The position numbers were made by a program, and so were the translations under genes. DNA of 64,000 nt from Flavobacterium haoranii (GTDB taxonomy: Bacteria; Bacteroidota; Bacteroidia; Flavobacteriales; Flavobacteriaceae): the NCBI RefSeq assembly GCF_009363055.1, contig NZ_CP045292.1:558001-622000 (forward strand). The letters are read 5' to 3'. A model generated the notes under the pieces. The model was not told where the DNA came from. It worked only from the letters and a program-made list of their open reading frames with translations, and searched no databases. This document shows, piece by piece, positions 1-9,382 of this stretch. The first letter of the stretch is position 1. Each line of letters opens with the position of its first letter.

Positions 1-266
1 GTGAAATTCTTTTCCCATTCTTCGTTCCAATTTACTTGCTCTATCTCTTCAAACTCATAAGAAATTTTAAACTCCTCATTTCCTAAAATATAAACATCGT
101 CTAAAATGTTTTCGTTCCAAAACTCTTTTTGTATGTAAGCCGAAACTCCATTTTCAGTTTCAATAAAACTTTCAAAAGGTAATTCTCCTAATTCGGCAAC
201 TAATATTTCAGAACCTAGTTCTTTTGGTTCAACCGTAAAATGATAACCAATGTATATGTTTGACAT
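1..266 (-). CDS. prmA: Ribosomal protein L11 methyltransferase, N-terminal part (cut by window edge)
   Basis: Reading leftward from the ATG at 264-266, the frame stays open to the window edge and gives about 88 residues beginning MSNIYIGYHFTVEPKELG and including the stretch IEQVNWNEEWEKNF. This matches the N-terminal substrate-recognition half of flavobacterial PrmA, which trimethylates ribosomal protein L11; the SAM-binding domain lies outside the window. The start is followed on its upstream side by about 80 bases of AT-rich spacer shared with the divergent porin. The call rests on remembered family sequence, not on a visible catalytic motif. Confidence 0.85.
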   Translation of the reverse strand, partial: MSNIYIGYHFTVEPKELGSEILVAELGELPFESFIETENGVSAYIQKEFWNENILDDVYILGNEEFKISYEFEEIEQVNWNEEWEKNF

Positions 267-345
267 CCTTATTTTTTTTGCAAATTTAGTTAAACTATAA
301 GATTTGCTAAAATTTTTTATTTTTGCACGCTAAAACAACACAACA

Positions 346-1566
346 ATGAAACTTTTTAGCTATTTACTACTATTCCTATTCTCAGTAATAGGCTTTTCGC
401 AAGAAAAAAATGATTCTTTAAAAACTTCCAACGATTTAAAATTAGCTGCATTACCTTATTATAATTATGGTAAAGGATTAGGAATAACTTCAGCAGATAG
501 TTTATTTCAGTTAAATATTCGTTTTAGAATGCAAAATAGGGTAACTTATTTTAATGAAGAAGGAAAAGATAATAGATATGAAGCACATATTAGAAGATTA
601 CGACTTCGTTTTGATGGTTATGTTTATAATCCTAAATTTATATATGTAATTCAGCTTTCTTTTGCTCCTGGCGATGTAGGCGAAGTTCATGAAGGTGAAA
701 ATATTAATATTATTAGAGATGCGGTATTTTATTACCGACCAAACAAACACTGGAACATTTTATTCGGACAAACAAAACTTCCAGGAAACCGTCAACGTGT
801 AAATTCTTCTGGAGCTTTACAATTAACAGATCGTTCTATTAATAATGCAAAATTTACTATCGATAGAGATTTTGGAGTTCAAGTTTATTATTTACAAGAA
901 TCTCCAGAAAAATTCTCTTACAATGTAAAAACAGCAATTTCGAAAGGAGATGGAAGAAACTGGACACAAACTTCTGATGATGGAGTTGCATTAACTGGTA
1001 AAGTAGAGTTATTTCCTTTTGGAAGTTTTACTAAAAATGGTATTTACTTTGAAGGCGATTTAGTTCGTGAGAAGAAACCAAAATTAATGTTATCTGGTGT
1101 TTTTCAACAAAATAACAGAGCTGTAAGAACAAATGGTCAACTTGGAGTATTACTTTTTGAACCAAGAACAATGAAATCTTATTTTGCAGATTTAATGTTT
1201 AAATACAATGGTTGGGCTTTTATGTCGGCTTATATGCAAAGAGAATCAAAAGATTTAATTACTTATAATCCAGATGATTTTACCGATTTTAATTATGTTT
1301 TTGCTGGAAAAGGGATGGATTATCAATTGAGTTATTTATTTAGAAACGATTACGAATTAATTGGTCGTTTTTCAAATCAGTTTGTAGATAAAGAAATTAG
1401 AGTTTTTACACCAGATACCAAACAATATAGTTTAGGAGTAACCAAGTATATTAGAGAACATGCATTTAAACTTCAAGCAGAAGTAACTATGGATGAAAAA
1501 ACATATTATGATGGAACTACAAAAAATAATTGGTACGTAAGAGCTCAGCTTGAAATAGGAATTTAA
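346..1566 (+). CDS. Outer-membrane porin, phosphate-selective porin O/P family
   Basis: The 406-residue product has a signal peptide (residues 1-19, ending GFSQ) and then a beta-barrel type sequence with alternating aromatic and polar residues. Residues about 80-110 carry the RRLRLRFDG...PKFIYVIQLSF pattern typical of the OprO/OprP-like family, and the protein ends in a strand-like tail (WYVRAQLEIGI). It should sit in the outer membrane as a channel. Substrate cannot be told from sequence; in Bacteroidota this family is not reliably phosphate-specific. It is a single gene, with 50 bases before the next one. Confidence 0.8.
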   Translation: MKLFSYLLLFLFSVIGFSQEKNDSLKTSNDLKLAALPYYNYGKGLGITSADSLFQLNIRFRMQNRVTYFNEEGKDNRYEAHIRRLRLRFDGYVYNPKFIYVIQLSFAPGDVGEVHEGENINIIRDAVFYYRPNKHWNILFGQTKLPGNRQRVNSSGALQLTDRSINNAKFTIDRDFGVQVYYLQESPEKFSYNVKTAISKGDGRNWTQTSDDGVALTGKVELFPFGSFTKNGIYFEGDLVREKKPKLMLSGVFQQNNRAVRTNGQLGVLLFEPRTMKSYFADLMFKYNGWAFMSAYMQRESKDLITYNPDDFTDFNYVFAGKGMDYQLSYLFRNDYELIGRFSNQFVDKEIRVFTPDTKQYSLGVTKYIREHAFKLQAEVTMDEKTYYDGTTKNNWYVRAQLEIGI

Positions 1567-1616
1567 TGTAGCTTATCCATTTCTTTTGGCTACCTTTGCT
1601 CTAATATTTAAAAATT

Positions 1617-2444
1617 ATGCTAAACATAGGTCAATACAATACTTTAAAAGTATTACGACATACAAAAGTGGGTTTGTTCTTAGGAGACGAAGAAAATGAT
1701 GTACTTTTACCAAATAAGTATGTACCAAAAGAATATTTTATTGGTGACGAAATGAACGTTTTTGTTTATTTAGATCACGAAGAACGTCCTGTTGCAACGA
1801 CACTTAGACCTTATGTAAAACTTAATGAGTTTGCACATTTAAAAGTGAATTTCATTAATAAATTTGGAGCATTTTTAGATTGGGGATTAGAGAAAGATTT
1901 GTTCGTTCCCTTTAAGGAGCAAGCAGTTAACATGGAAGTAAATAAACGCTATTTAGTTTATGTTTACTTAGATGAACAAACAAATCGTTTAGTTGCTACA
2001 AGCAAGGTTAATAAATATTTCTCGGAAGATTTTCCTCCTTACGAACCTAATCAAGAAGTGGAAGTAATGATTTCACATTTTACCGATTTAGGTGTTAATG
2101 TTATTATCGAAAATCAATACAAAGGATTAGTTTTTGCAGGTGAAGTTTTCAAAGATTTAAAATTAGGAACCAAAACCAAAGCTTACATAAAACAAGTTCG
2201 TCCTGATGGAAAAATTGATGTTACTTTTAAAAAAATAGGAATTGAATCTATAGACGAAGATGCAGCAATTTTACTAAAAGAATTAAAAGCAAATAATGGT
2301 TATTTAGGTTTAACAGATAAAAGCCATCCAGAAGAAATTAAAACGGTTTTACAAATGAGTAAAAAATCATTTAAAAAAGCAGTTGGAAATTTATACAAAC
2401 AAAGATTAATAGATATTAGAGAAAACGGAATATCACTATTATAG
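1617..2444 (+). CDS. S1-domain RNA-binding protein, CvfB/YitL family
   Basis: The 275-residue soluble protein matches the CvfB (YitL) family: S1-like OB-fold modules at about residues 1-60, 65-135 and 145-205, followed by a winged-helix domain at about 215-275 (KSHPEEIKTVLQMSKKSFKKAVGNLYKQ). Conserved S1-type segments are visible as FGAFLDWGLEKDLFVPF and YKGLVFAGEVF. Family members bind RNA and influence gene expression; the exact target is unknown. A TACCTTTG -7-like box lies at 1591-1598. A strong terminator follows the stop codon. Confidence 0.85.
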   Translation: MLNIGQYNTLKVLRHTKVGLFLGDEENDVLLPNKYVPKEYFIGDEMNVFVYLDHEERPVATTLRPYVKLNEFAHLKVNFINKFGAFLDWGLEKDLFVPFKEQAVNMEVNKRYLVYVYLDEQTNRLVATSKVNKYFSEDFPPYEPNQEVEVMISHFTDLGVNVIIENQYKGLVFAGEVFKDLKLGTKTKAYIKQVRPDGKIDVTFKKIGIESIDEDAAILLKELKANNGYLGLTDKSHPEEIKTVLQMSKKSFKKAVGNLYKQRLIDIRENGISLL

Positions 2445-2450
2445 TAAGCT

Positions 2451-2478
2451 AAACCTACAAATTTTTGTAGGTTTTTTT
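2451..2478 (+). terminator. Intrinsic terminator after the S1-domain gene
   Basis: A perfect stem of AAACCTACAA with its complement TTGTAGGTTT and a four-base loop is followed by a run of T. It begins 7 bases after the S1-domain stop codon and 15 bases before the next start. Confidence 0.85.
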
Positions 2479-2492
2479 AATTATACTTAAAT

Positions 2493-3485
2493 ATGCCATT
2501 CTTAGAAAATACAAGCTACAACCATCAGGTGCCTTTTTTGCATAAAAATGCTCATTTCTCTACTATTTATGCCGGAAAGTTTAAAAAGTTTTTAGCACCA
2601 AATTATTCTCGCGAAATCATTGAATTGTTTGATGGCGATTTTTTAGCTATAGATTTTCAAATTAGAAATACTAAAAAAGCAGTTATTTTGTGTCACGGTT
2701 TAGAAGGAAATTCGCAAAGAACTTATATAAACAGTTGCGCAACATTATTTCTAGAGAACGATTATTCAGTTTTTGCTTGGAACAATAGAACTTGTAGTGG
2801 TAAAATGAATCGTTTGCCAAAAATGTATCATCATGCTTCAATTGAAGATTTAGATGCTGTTATAAAATTTACTTTATCTAAAGGATTTGAAGAAGTTTAT
2901 TTAATTGGTTTTTCAATGGGTGGAGCTCAAGTTTTAAATTATTTTGGCCGAATTAATGAAATAGACTCTCGAGTTAAAGCAGGAGTTTCAGTTTCTGTCC
3001 CTATTGAGATTAAGGCAAGTGCAGATTCACTTAAAAAGGGATTTAATAAAGTATACATGTACAATTTTTTAATTGGTTTAAAACATAAATTGAAATTAAA
3101 AGCAGCGCAATTTCCTGAAGTAATCACTTTAGAAAAAGTTAAACAAATTAGAGATTTCGATTTTCTAGATGATAATTTTACAGCTCCCTTACATGGTTTT
3201 ATTGATCGAAACGATTATTATTACCAAGTTTCTCCTGCAAGAAGTTTAAATAATGTAAAACATCCTGTACTAATTTTAAATTCCTATGATGATCCTTTTT
3301 TAGGAGAAGGTTGTTTTCCTGTGCAACTTGCAGAAAATAAAGAGAATTTGTTTTTAGAAGTTACAAATTATGGAGGTCATTGTGCTTTTCCTATAAAAGA
3401 TTCTAATTATAGCTATGCTGAAATAAAAGCTTTAGAATTTTTCAGTAATGTTAATAATTGTAAAGATGAAAAAACTCTCTTCTGA
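2493..3485 (+). CDS. Alpha/beta hydrolase, YheT-like
   Basis: The 330-residue protein has the alpha/beta hydrolase layout: oxyanion-side HGLEGNS at residues 68-74, nucleophile elbow GFSMGG at 139-144 (Ser141), acid region DDPFLGE near 265 and catalytic His in GGHCAFP near 296. The size and the HGLEGNS motif fit the YheT family of predicted esterases. Substrate is unknown. The following small membrane gene overlaps its 3' end by 20 bases. Confidence 0.85.
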   Translation: MPFLENTSYNHQVPFLHKNAHFSTIYAGKFKKFLAPNYSREIIELFDGDFLAIDFQIRNTKKAVILCHGLEGNSQRTYINSCATLFLENDYSVFAWNNRTCSGKMNRLPKMYHHASIEDLDAVIKFTLSKGFEEVYLIGFSMGGAQVLNYFGRINEIDSRVKAGVSVSVPIEIKASADSLKKGFNKVYMYNFLIGLKHKLKLKAAQFPEVITLEKVKQIRDFDFLDDNFTAPLHGFIDRNDYYYQVSPARSLNNVKHPVLILNSYDDPFLGEGCFPVQLAENKENLFLEVTNYGGHCAFPIKDSNYSYAEIKALEFFSNVNNCKDEKTLF

Positions 3486-3738
3486 AAATACTTATTTAAT
3501 TACTAGTATTTTTCTATCAATCTTGCTTCCTTTTTCTTTTTTTGAAACAGGAACAAATCTTTCTTTCTCTAGTCCGTGGTTACCAATATGGATTTTTGGC
3601 TTATTGATTCCTTTTTATGGAATTGTTCAAATAACTAAATTTACAGATGATTGGAATCTAAAATATTGGATAGGTCTTATTCTAAACCTACTAAACTTCT
3701 TTTTTGTAAATAGATTTTTTTCTATCAATTTGTGGTAA
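3466..3738 (+). CDS. Small membrane protein of unknown function
   Basis: The 90-residue product, read from the ATG at 3466, contains three hydrophobic segments (about residues 10-25, 36-54 and 66-84) and no recognised domain. An alternative ATG at 3448 would add six residues but overlaps the upstream gene more deeply; the MKKLSS start looks more natural. Overlap with the upstream hydrolase suggests translational coupling. Confidence 0.6.
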   Translation: MKKLSSENTYLITSIFLSILLPFSFFETGTNLSFSSPWLPIWIFGLLIPFYGIVQITKFTDDWNLKYWIGLILNLLNFFFVNRFFSINLW

Positions 3739-3757
3739 TTTAATAAACAAGATTACG

Positions 3758-3776
3758 TATATTTGTATATACAAAT
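3758..3776 (+). promoter_or_regulatory. -7 box overlapped by MarR-type palindrome before the DODA-type gene
   Basis: TATATTTG at 3758-3765 fits the TAnnTTTG -7 consensus. It overlaps the perfect 16-bp palindrome ATTTGTATATACAAAT at 3761-3776. The 12-bp core TTGTATATACAA is identical to that of the palindrome at 46311-46326 in front of the marR gene of this window, which suggests control by the same repressor. No good TTG -33 element was found at the right spacing. Confidence 0.65.
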
Positions 3777-3787
3777 ATTGTATAGAA

Positions 3788-4666
3788 ATGAATAGAAAGA
3801 ATTTTATTAAATTATTAATAGGAGGTGGAGCAATGATAACAACAAATCAATTCTATAGTTGGTCTAAAGATTTAAACGAGGCCGACACTTTAATGCCGGT
3901 TTTATTTATCGGTCATGGATCTCCCATGAATGCAATTGAGGACAATGAGTTTTCTCAGCGTTGGCATAAAATGGGGCAAGAAATTCCAGAACCTAGAGCG
4001 GTTGTAGTAATTTCGGCACATTGGTTAACAAGAGGAACTTTTGTAACAGCAATGAATCAGCCAAAAACAATTCACGATTTTGGTGGTTTTCCACAAGCTT
4101 TATTTGATGTACAATATCCTGCACCAGGTGAACCTTCATTAGCGGTAGAAATACAAAAAATGATTACGAACCCAGCAGTAGAACTAGATCACGATTGGGG
4201 ATTAGATCACGGAACTTGGTCGGTTGTGAAACATATGTATCCAAATGCCGATATTCCGGTTTTACAGTTAAGTATAGATTACCATAAACCTGCGGAATAT
4301 CATTATCAATTAGCAAAGCAATTATTAAACCTACGTAAAAAAGGAGTTTTAATTATTGGGAGTGGAAACATGGTACATAATCTTAGAATGGTAGCTTGGG
4401 ATAAAATGAATGTAGATAATTATGGTTACGATTGGGCTATAGAAATGAACAATATATTTAAAAACAAGATATTAAGTAAAGATCATAAAGCGTTATTCGA
4501 ATATGAAAAATTGAATAGTGCAGCTAAATTAGCGATACCAACTCCAGATCATTATTATCCTTTAATTTATAGTTTGGCTTTACAAACTGATAATGATAAA
4601 GTAGAATTTTTTAACGATAAGTTAGTGGCAGGTTCCTTAACCATGACCTCGGTAAAAATAGGTTAA
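3788..4666 (+). CDS. Extradiol ring-cleavage dioxygenase, 4,5-DOPA dioxygenase (YgiD) family
   Basis: The 292-residue protein matches the YgiD/DODA family of class III extradiol dioxygenases. Predicted metal-ligand histidines lie in GHGSP (His43) and SAHW (His78), with a further conserved His in LDHGTW (His141). The first 25 residues (NRKNFIKLLIGGGAMITT) resemble a Tat-like export signal, although the usual twin arginine is not intact, so a periplasmic location is only possible. The upstream palindrome shared with marR suggests induction by aromatic or reactive compounds. True substrate is unknown. Confidence 0.85.
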   Translation: MNRKNFIKLLIGGGAMITTNQFYSWSKDLNEADTLMPVLFIGHGSPMNAIEDNEFSQRWHKMGQEIPEPRAVVVISAHWLTRGTFVTAMNQPKTIHDFGGFPQALFDVQYPAPGEPSLAVEIQKMITNPAVELDHDWGLDHGTWSVVKHMYPNADIPVLQLSIDYHKPAEYHYQLAKQLLNLRKKGVLIIGSGNMVHNLRMVAWDKMNVDNYGYDWAIEMNNIFKNKILSKDHKALFEYEKLNSAAKLAIPTPDHYYPLIYSLALQTDNDKVEFFNDKLVAGSLTMTSVKIG

Positions 4667-5828
4667 TCTTCCTCTAATTCAAAAGGATAATTACCAAACA
4701 GAACAGAAAGTTGTTTTGTTTGGTAAACTTTTCTAGTAAATTTATTAGAAAGTCCTATGATAGTTACTGTATCTTTCTTCAAAGTTAAATAAGAAGTTGT
4801 GCTTCCATGCCACCATCCATTGTGATAAAACATGGTAACATCATTTTCCCATTCTCGAAGTCTTATTCCTAAACCATAATTTTTTACACCTTTACTTTCG
4901 TAACTATAACCTTTAAAAATTTTGGCTCTTAATGAATCGGAGAAAAATTTGTTAGAATAAGTTGCTAAATCAAACTTTAATAAATCTCTGGGTGTCGAAT
5001 ATATATTTTTATCGCCATATACTGCATCTAAATGATCGTAAGGAATTTTTTCCCAAGTGCTTTTATAAGATAAACTAGCCGTGTCTTTATCTTTTTTATA
5101 GTCAAAGATATAAGTGCTTTTCATGTTTAATGGTTCAAAAAGCAATTTTTGCATTGCTTCAGGAAACGGCATATTACTAATTTTTTCAACCAATAAAGCT
5201 AGAAGTGCATAATTTGTATTACAGTAACTAAATTTTGAATCGGGTCTAAATTCTAAATCTATTTTTCCATCACAAATAATCTTTAAAACATCTGTATTAT
5301 AAAGCATTTCACTTTTATTCCAAATTTCCTTTTTATCTGTAAAGTAAGCATAGTTAGGAATACCACTTCTATGATTTAAAAGCGTTTGAATTGTTATTTT
5401 TTCGAAAGGAAATTCTGGAAAATATTTTTGAAAGGTATCTTCTAATTGCAATTTTCCTTCATCAATCATTCTCAAAATCACACTAGCAGTAAGCACTTTA
5501 CTAATTGAAGCTAAATGTAAAGGAGCATTTTTATCAATCTTCTTTTTGTCTTTATAATTTGAAAAACCTTCATAATCTTCAAAAATGATTTCTCCGTTTT
5601 TGGCAACTAAAAATCCGCCACTAAAGTGATCGACATTTATTTTTTCACTATAAAATTTTGAAATTTTACTTTTAAGCTCTTTCTTCTTTTTTTATCAATT
5701 TTAGAAAAATTTACGTGGAAAGGAGCTTCAGTTTTTTGATTTGGAATATTTATTTTCTTTTGGTTCGATTCTTTTTTGCAGGAAGTAATAAAAAAAATAG
5801 TGGCTAATAGGTAAATTAATTTATTCAT
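4663..5828 (-). CDS. Beta-lactamase-fold serine hydrolase lipoprotein, interrupted by a frameshift
   Basis: The N-terminal part (from ATG at 5826-5828) is a lipoprotein signal MNKLIYLLATIFFITSC. The rest, in another frame, is a class C beta-lactamase/DD-peptidase-like domain: SISK is the SxxK catalytic motif near 5500, YCN (SYCNTNYALL) fits the YxN motif, and HNGWWHGS fits the third motif. The two frames join at a run of seven T at 5687-5693; adding one base gives a continuous 388-residue protein (...KKKELKSKISKFYSEKINVDHFSGG...). The run suggests a sequencing indel. The stop overlaps the convergent dioxygenase stop by 4 bases. Confidence 0.8.
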
Positions 5829-6259
5829 TTAGATTCAACAATGATGATATTGGGGTTAATTTGGGTAAGTTCGGCAATAAAATCTATTTCATCTTTTGGA
5901 GAAATGTAAACATCTTCAAATTTTTGATAATTAATAATCAACCCATAATGGTTTAAAGAAAATTTCCAAAAACTTGGCACAATAATACCTTTATGATATG
6001 ATATTTTTGATATCGATTGAATTTTTATTTTCTTTTTAAATGGTCCCGATTTACAAATTAAATAACTCTCGTCAATGGTATAATTTGTTCTAAAAATTAT
6101 CCAAAGTAGTAATAGAAGTGTAATGCCGTTGATAATTGTAACAATTAGTAAAGCATGAAAATCATTCGAGAAAAACACAGGTAAAGTTGTAGCAACAATA
6201 ATTAAAATTACTGCTATAAAAATTACTCTAGATGTATTACTTACAGATGATTTATACAT
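5825..6259 (-). CDS. Membrane protein with bacterial PH-like domain
   Basis: The 144-residue protein has two transmembrane helices (about residues 10-30 and 34-54) followed by a small soluble domain whose pattern, YTIDESYLICKSGPFKKKIKIQSISKI, is typical of bacterial PH-like (DUF304/bPH type) domains. It overlaps the start of the downstream beta-lactamase-like gene by 4 bases and follows the protease gene by 1 base, so all three probably form one transcript. Function is unknown. Confidence 0.65.
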   Translation of the reverse strand: MYKSSVSNTSRVIFIAVILIIVATTLPVFFSNDFHALLIVTIINGITLLLLLWIIFRTNYTIDESYLICKSGPFKKKIKIQSISKISYHKGIIVPSFWKFSLNHYGLIINYQKFEDVYISPKDEIDFIAELTQINPNIIIVESK

Positions 6260-6260
6260 T

Positions 6261-7370
6261 TTACTTTAATTTTTTGGCTAAACTTTTTTCTAAACCGTCT
6301 TTATGAACTAAAACTGAAATTGCTTTTAATTTCATAAAGGCTTGACTCATGTAAACATAACCGTTATTTCCAACTCTTGCCGAATTGTTTCCCCAAGAGT
6401 TTTTTACTTTATAATAAATATTTCCTTTTTGGTCGACAACTTTACCAACAATATGCATTAAGTGATCGTCTTGAGTATTAAAATTTTCATATTCTTGTTG
6501 ACGAAATTCAGGAGTTACTTTTACTTCTTCAACAATTTCCGTTAAACCATTTTTATTATCTGATTCGTTCGCAGGAATAAATGCAACACCATATTTTGCA
6601 GAAAAAGTATCTTCAGAAACATCACAATCTAATGATAAGGTATATCCTTTTTCAAGTGCATGATCAATATTTGCAATAAATTCATCTAAAGGTAAATTAT
6701 ACATACTACCATTTGAAAAATTATCGGGTACACTTAAAATGAAATTTTGATAATATGGCGCATTTGTAAATGAAGTTATTGTAACATAATCATTTGCATT
6801 TAGCTTGGTCATTTCATAAAAAGACTTTGGAGTATATTCTTTACCATCGTAAGTAAATTTTGAAGGAATTTCGCCTAAATAAGTATCCAAAACTTTGGAA
6901 ATACTTTCTTTCCAATGTTTCGACAAAGGTTTGGTTTCGGTATACGTTTTTACCATTGCTGTTAATACAGAAACCAATTCGGTATGATTATGTTTCTTTT
7001 CGTCTTCTGTTAATCCAGTATATACAGATACAGGAACTAAACCATAATTTTTCATACTATTAATGACATCGTGAGCCAAAGCACCTTGGCTAAACTGAGC
7101 CGAACCTTGTCTTAAAACATAATTTTCAGCTTTAATAGGATAGGTTGTTCTTGCTTGATACATTTCAGATAAATCAATTTTTTTACCTGTAATTCTATAA
7201 ATTTCAGACTCTAAAAATGAAGAAGTAGAAAAGCTCCAACAAGTTCCAGTATTGTCTTGAGAAATAACAGGTAAATGCTCTAAATTGATAACTTCCTTAA
7301 ATTCATAGTTTTGAGAAAATGAATTTAGAAATCCAAATAAAGCTATTGCCGGAATATATATTTTTTTCAT
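6261..7370 (-). CDS. Secreted C1-family (papain/bleomycin hydrolase-like) cysteine peptidase
   Basis: The 369-residue product has a signal peptide (residues 1-20, ending NSFSQ). The papain-type triad is complete: QDNTGTCWSFS gives Gln38 and Cys44, HLMHIVG gives His303, and KNSWG gives Asn324. The long insertion between Cys and His resembles aminopeptidase C/bleomycin hydrolase rather than small papain. It is the first gene of a three-gene minus-strand group with the PH-domain and beta-lactamase-like proteins, perhaps a cell-envelope function. Confidence 0.88.
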   Translation of the reverse strand: MKKIYIPAIALFGFLNSFSQNYEFKEVINLEHLPVISQDNTGTCWSFSTSSFLESEIYRITGKKIDLSEMYQARTTYPIKAENYVLRQGSAQFSQGALAHDVINSMKNYGLVPVSVYTGLTEDEKKHNHTELVSVLTAMVKTYTETKPLSKHWKESISKVLDTYLGEIPSKFTYDGKEYTPKSFYEMTKLNANDYVTITSFTNAPYYQNFILSVPDNFSNGSMYNLPLDEFIANIDHALEKGYTLSLDCDVSEDTFSAKYGVAFIPANESDNKNGLTEIVEEVKVTPEFRQQEYENFNTQDDHLMHIVGKVVDQKGNIYYKVKNSWGNNSARVGNNGYVYMSQAFMKLKAISVLVHKDGLEKSLAKKLK

Positions 7371-7561
7371 TTTAATTAAATATTTTCATTTTTTTTAAAT
7401 GGAATGCTCATTTTGAATACTTTGCAAATTTTAGTACTTTTTTAGTTGAGCATTTCATAATTTTTATTTTTAAGAAACCGCAAGTTAAAATAAAAATGGC
7501 GTATTTTTACGTTCAAATTTAGAAAATAATAGTTAAATATTAATATTTAAAACATTCTGTT

Positions 7562-8401
7562 ATGAGTAAAATCGAATGGCAAACCGTTAGAGAATACGAC
7601 GATATAACTTATAAAAAATGCAATGGCGTTGCTCGTATTGCATTTAATAGACCGGAAGTAAGAAATGCTTTTAGACCAAAGACTACAGCTGAACTTTTAG
7701 ATGCTTTTAAAGATGCACATGAAGATACTTCAATTGGTGTAGTTTTATTATCAGCAGAAGGGCCTTCTCCTAAAGACGGAATTTGGTCTTTTTGTAGTGG
7801 AGGAGATCAAAGAGCACGAGGACATCAAGGTTACGTAGGAGAAGATGGTTACCACCGTTTAAATATTTTAGAAGTACAACGTTTAATTCGTTTTATGCCA
7901 AAAGCTGTTATCGCAGTTGTGCCAGGTTGGGCTGTTGGTGGCGGACATAGTTTACATGTTGTTTGCGATTTAACTTTAGCGAGTAAAGAACATGCTATTT
8001 TTAAACAAACAGATGCAGATGTTACTAGTTTTGATGGTGGATATGGTTCTGCATATTTAGCAAAAATGGTAGGACAAAAGAAAGCGCGTGAAATTTTCTT
8101 TTTAGGTAGAAATTACTCGGCACAAGATGCTTACGAAATGGGAATGGTAAATGCCGTGATTCCTCACGATGAATTAGAAGATACAGCTTATCAATGGGCA
8201 CAAGAGATTTTGGAAAAATCACCTATTTCAATCAAAATGTTAAAGTTCGCCATGAACTTAACCGATGATGGAATGGTAGGTCAACAAGTTTTTGCTGGAG
8301 AAGCAACTCGTTTAGCTTATATGAGTGATGAAGCAATAGAAGGTAGAAACGCTTTCTTAGAAAAACGTAAACCTAATTTCGAGAAAAAATATATTCCTTA
8401 A
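7562..8401 (+). CDS. menB: 1,4-dihydroxy-2-naphthoyl-CoA synthase
   Basis: The 279-residue protein is a crotonase-fold enzyme that closes the second ring of the menaquinone head group, turning o-succinylbenzoyl-CoA into DHNA-CoA. Typical MenB stretches are visible: FCSGGDQRARG near residue 75-87, VPGWAVGGGHSLHVVCDL near 120-140 (oxyanion hole glycines) and DVTSFDGGYGSAYLAK near 155-170. Length fits the family. It starts a plus-strand menaquinone group with menA, an MBL-fold hydrolase and menC. Confidence 0.96.
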   Translation: MSKIEWQTVREYDDITYKKCNGVARIAFNRPEVRNAFRPKTTAELLDAFKDAHEDTSIGVVLLSAEGPSPKDGIWSFCSGGDQRARGHQGYVGEDGYHRLNILEVQRLIRFMPKAVIAVVPGWAVGGGHSLHVVCDLTLASKEHAIFKQTDADVTSFDGGYGSAYLAKMVGQKKAREIFFLGRNYSAQDAYEMGMVNAVIPHDELEDTAYQWAQEILEKSPISIKMLKFAMNLTDDGMVGQQVFAGEATRLAYMSDEAIEGRNAFLEKRKPNFEKKYIP

Positions 8402-8404
8402 TAA

Positions 8405-8473
8405 GTAATTAGTGAAGAGTGATTAGTTACTAGTTTTTAGCTAATCACTTTTTACTTTTCACTAATCACTAAA
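8405..8473. repeat. Heptamer tandem repeat forming two inverted arms, menB-menA gap
   Basis: Positions 8405-8439 are five 7-bp units of the form GTnnnnA (for example GTGATTA). Positions 8442-8469 are four 7-bp units such as TAATCAC, the reverse complement of GTGATTA. The gap can therefore fold as a hairpin. A 23-bp stretch (8434-8456) recurs exactly at 38560-38582 between trpB and trpA. Confidence 0.8.
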
Positions 8474-8477
8474 TAAA

Positions 8478-9370
8478 ATGAAACATTGGATTCTAGCCGC
8501 GCGTTTGCGAACTTTACCATTATCGTTATCAGGTATTATAATGGGAAGTGCTTATGCGTATTATCAAAATAAATTTAACGGAGCTATTTTTGGTTTAGCG
8601 ATTTTAACGACCTTGTTATTTCAAATTCTTTCAAATTATGCAAATGATTATGGAGATGGTGTAAAAGGAACTGATGCAAATAGAATAGGAGAAAAACGCC
8701 TAGTTGCGGCTGGTGTAATTACAGCAAAGCAAATGAAAAATGCTGTGATTCTTTTTTCATTTTTATCGCTTTTAAGTGCTTTAGCCTTAATATTTGTTGC
8801 TTTTGGAAAAGATAATTTTACATACATTGTTATTTTTACTTTGCTAGGAATAGCATCGATTGGTGCTGCAATTAAATACACTGTAGGTAGTAATGCTTAT
8901 GGATATAGTGGTTTAGGAGACGTTTTTGTTTTCATTTTCTTTGGATTAGTAAGTGTTGTAGGTTCAAATTTTTTATATGTAAAACATTTTAATATTGAAG
9001 TTTTATTTCCAGCAATTGCAGTTGGTTTTCTTAGTGTGGCTGTTTTAAATTTAAATAATATGCGAGACATAGAAAATGATAAAAAGCAAATAAAAATACA
9101 TTAGTTGTTAAATTGGGTCTAGAAAAAGCAAAAACATATCATTATATTTTAATTTTTACTGCTCTGGTCTTGTTTATTTTCTTTAATGGAATGTTAGGGC
9201 TCAATATGTATGTGTATTTGCCCATTATAGTGGTATTGGCATTACATTTAAAGAAAGTGAAAAATTCGAAAAAATACCCTGATTTTGATCCTGAATTAAA
9301 GAAAGTAGCCTTAAGCACATTTGCGTTAACTATTTTATTTTGGTTAACTTTACTTATCACTAATTACTAA
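8478..9370 (+). CDS. menA: 1,4-dihydroxy-2-naphthoate polyprenyltransferase, interrupted by a frameshift
   Basis: A UbiA-superfamily membrane prenyltransferase that attaches the isoprenoid tail to DHNA. The first aspartate-rich motif is NYANDYGDGVKGTDANR and the second is NNMRDIENDKK. The frame stops at 9104 but continues in another frame to 9370 (LGLEKAKTYHYILIF...). One extra A in the run at 9081-9085 restores DKKANKNTLVVKLGLEK and a single 297-residue protein, the usual family length. The break is probably a sequencing indel. About eight transmembrane helices are expected. Confidence 0.9.
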
Positions 9371-9382
9371 ATAAATTAAACT

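Noticed and set aside
5637..5828. Separate 63-residue lipoprotein
   Set aside because: Its C-terminal part is the shifted frame of the beta-lactamase-like gene; one added base joins both.
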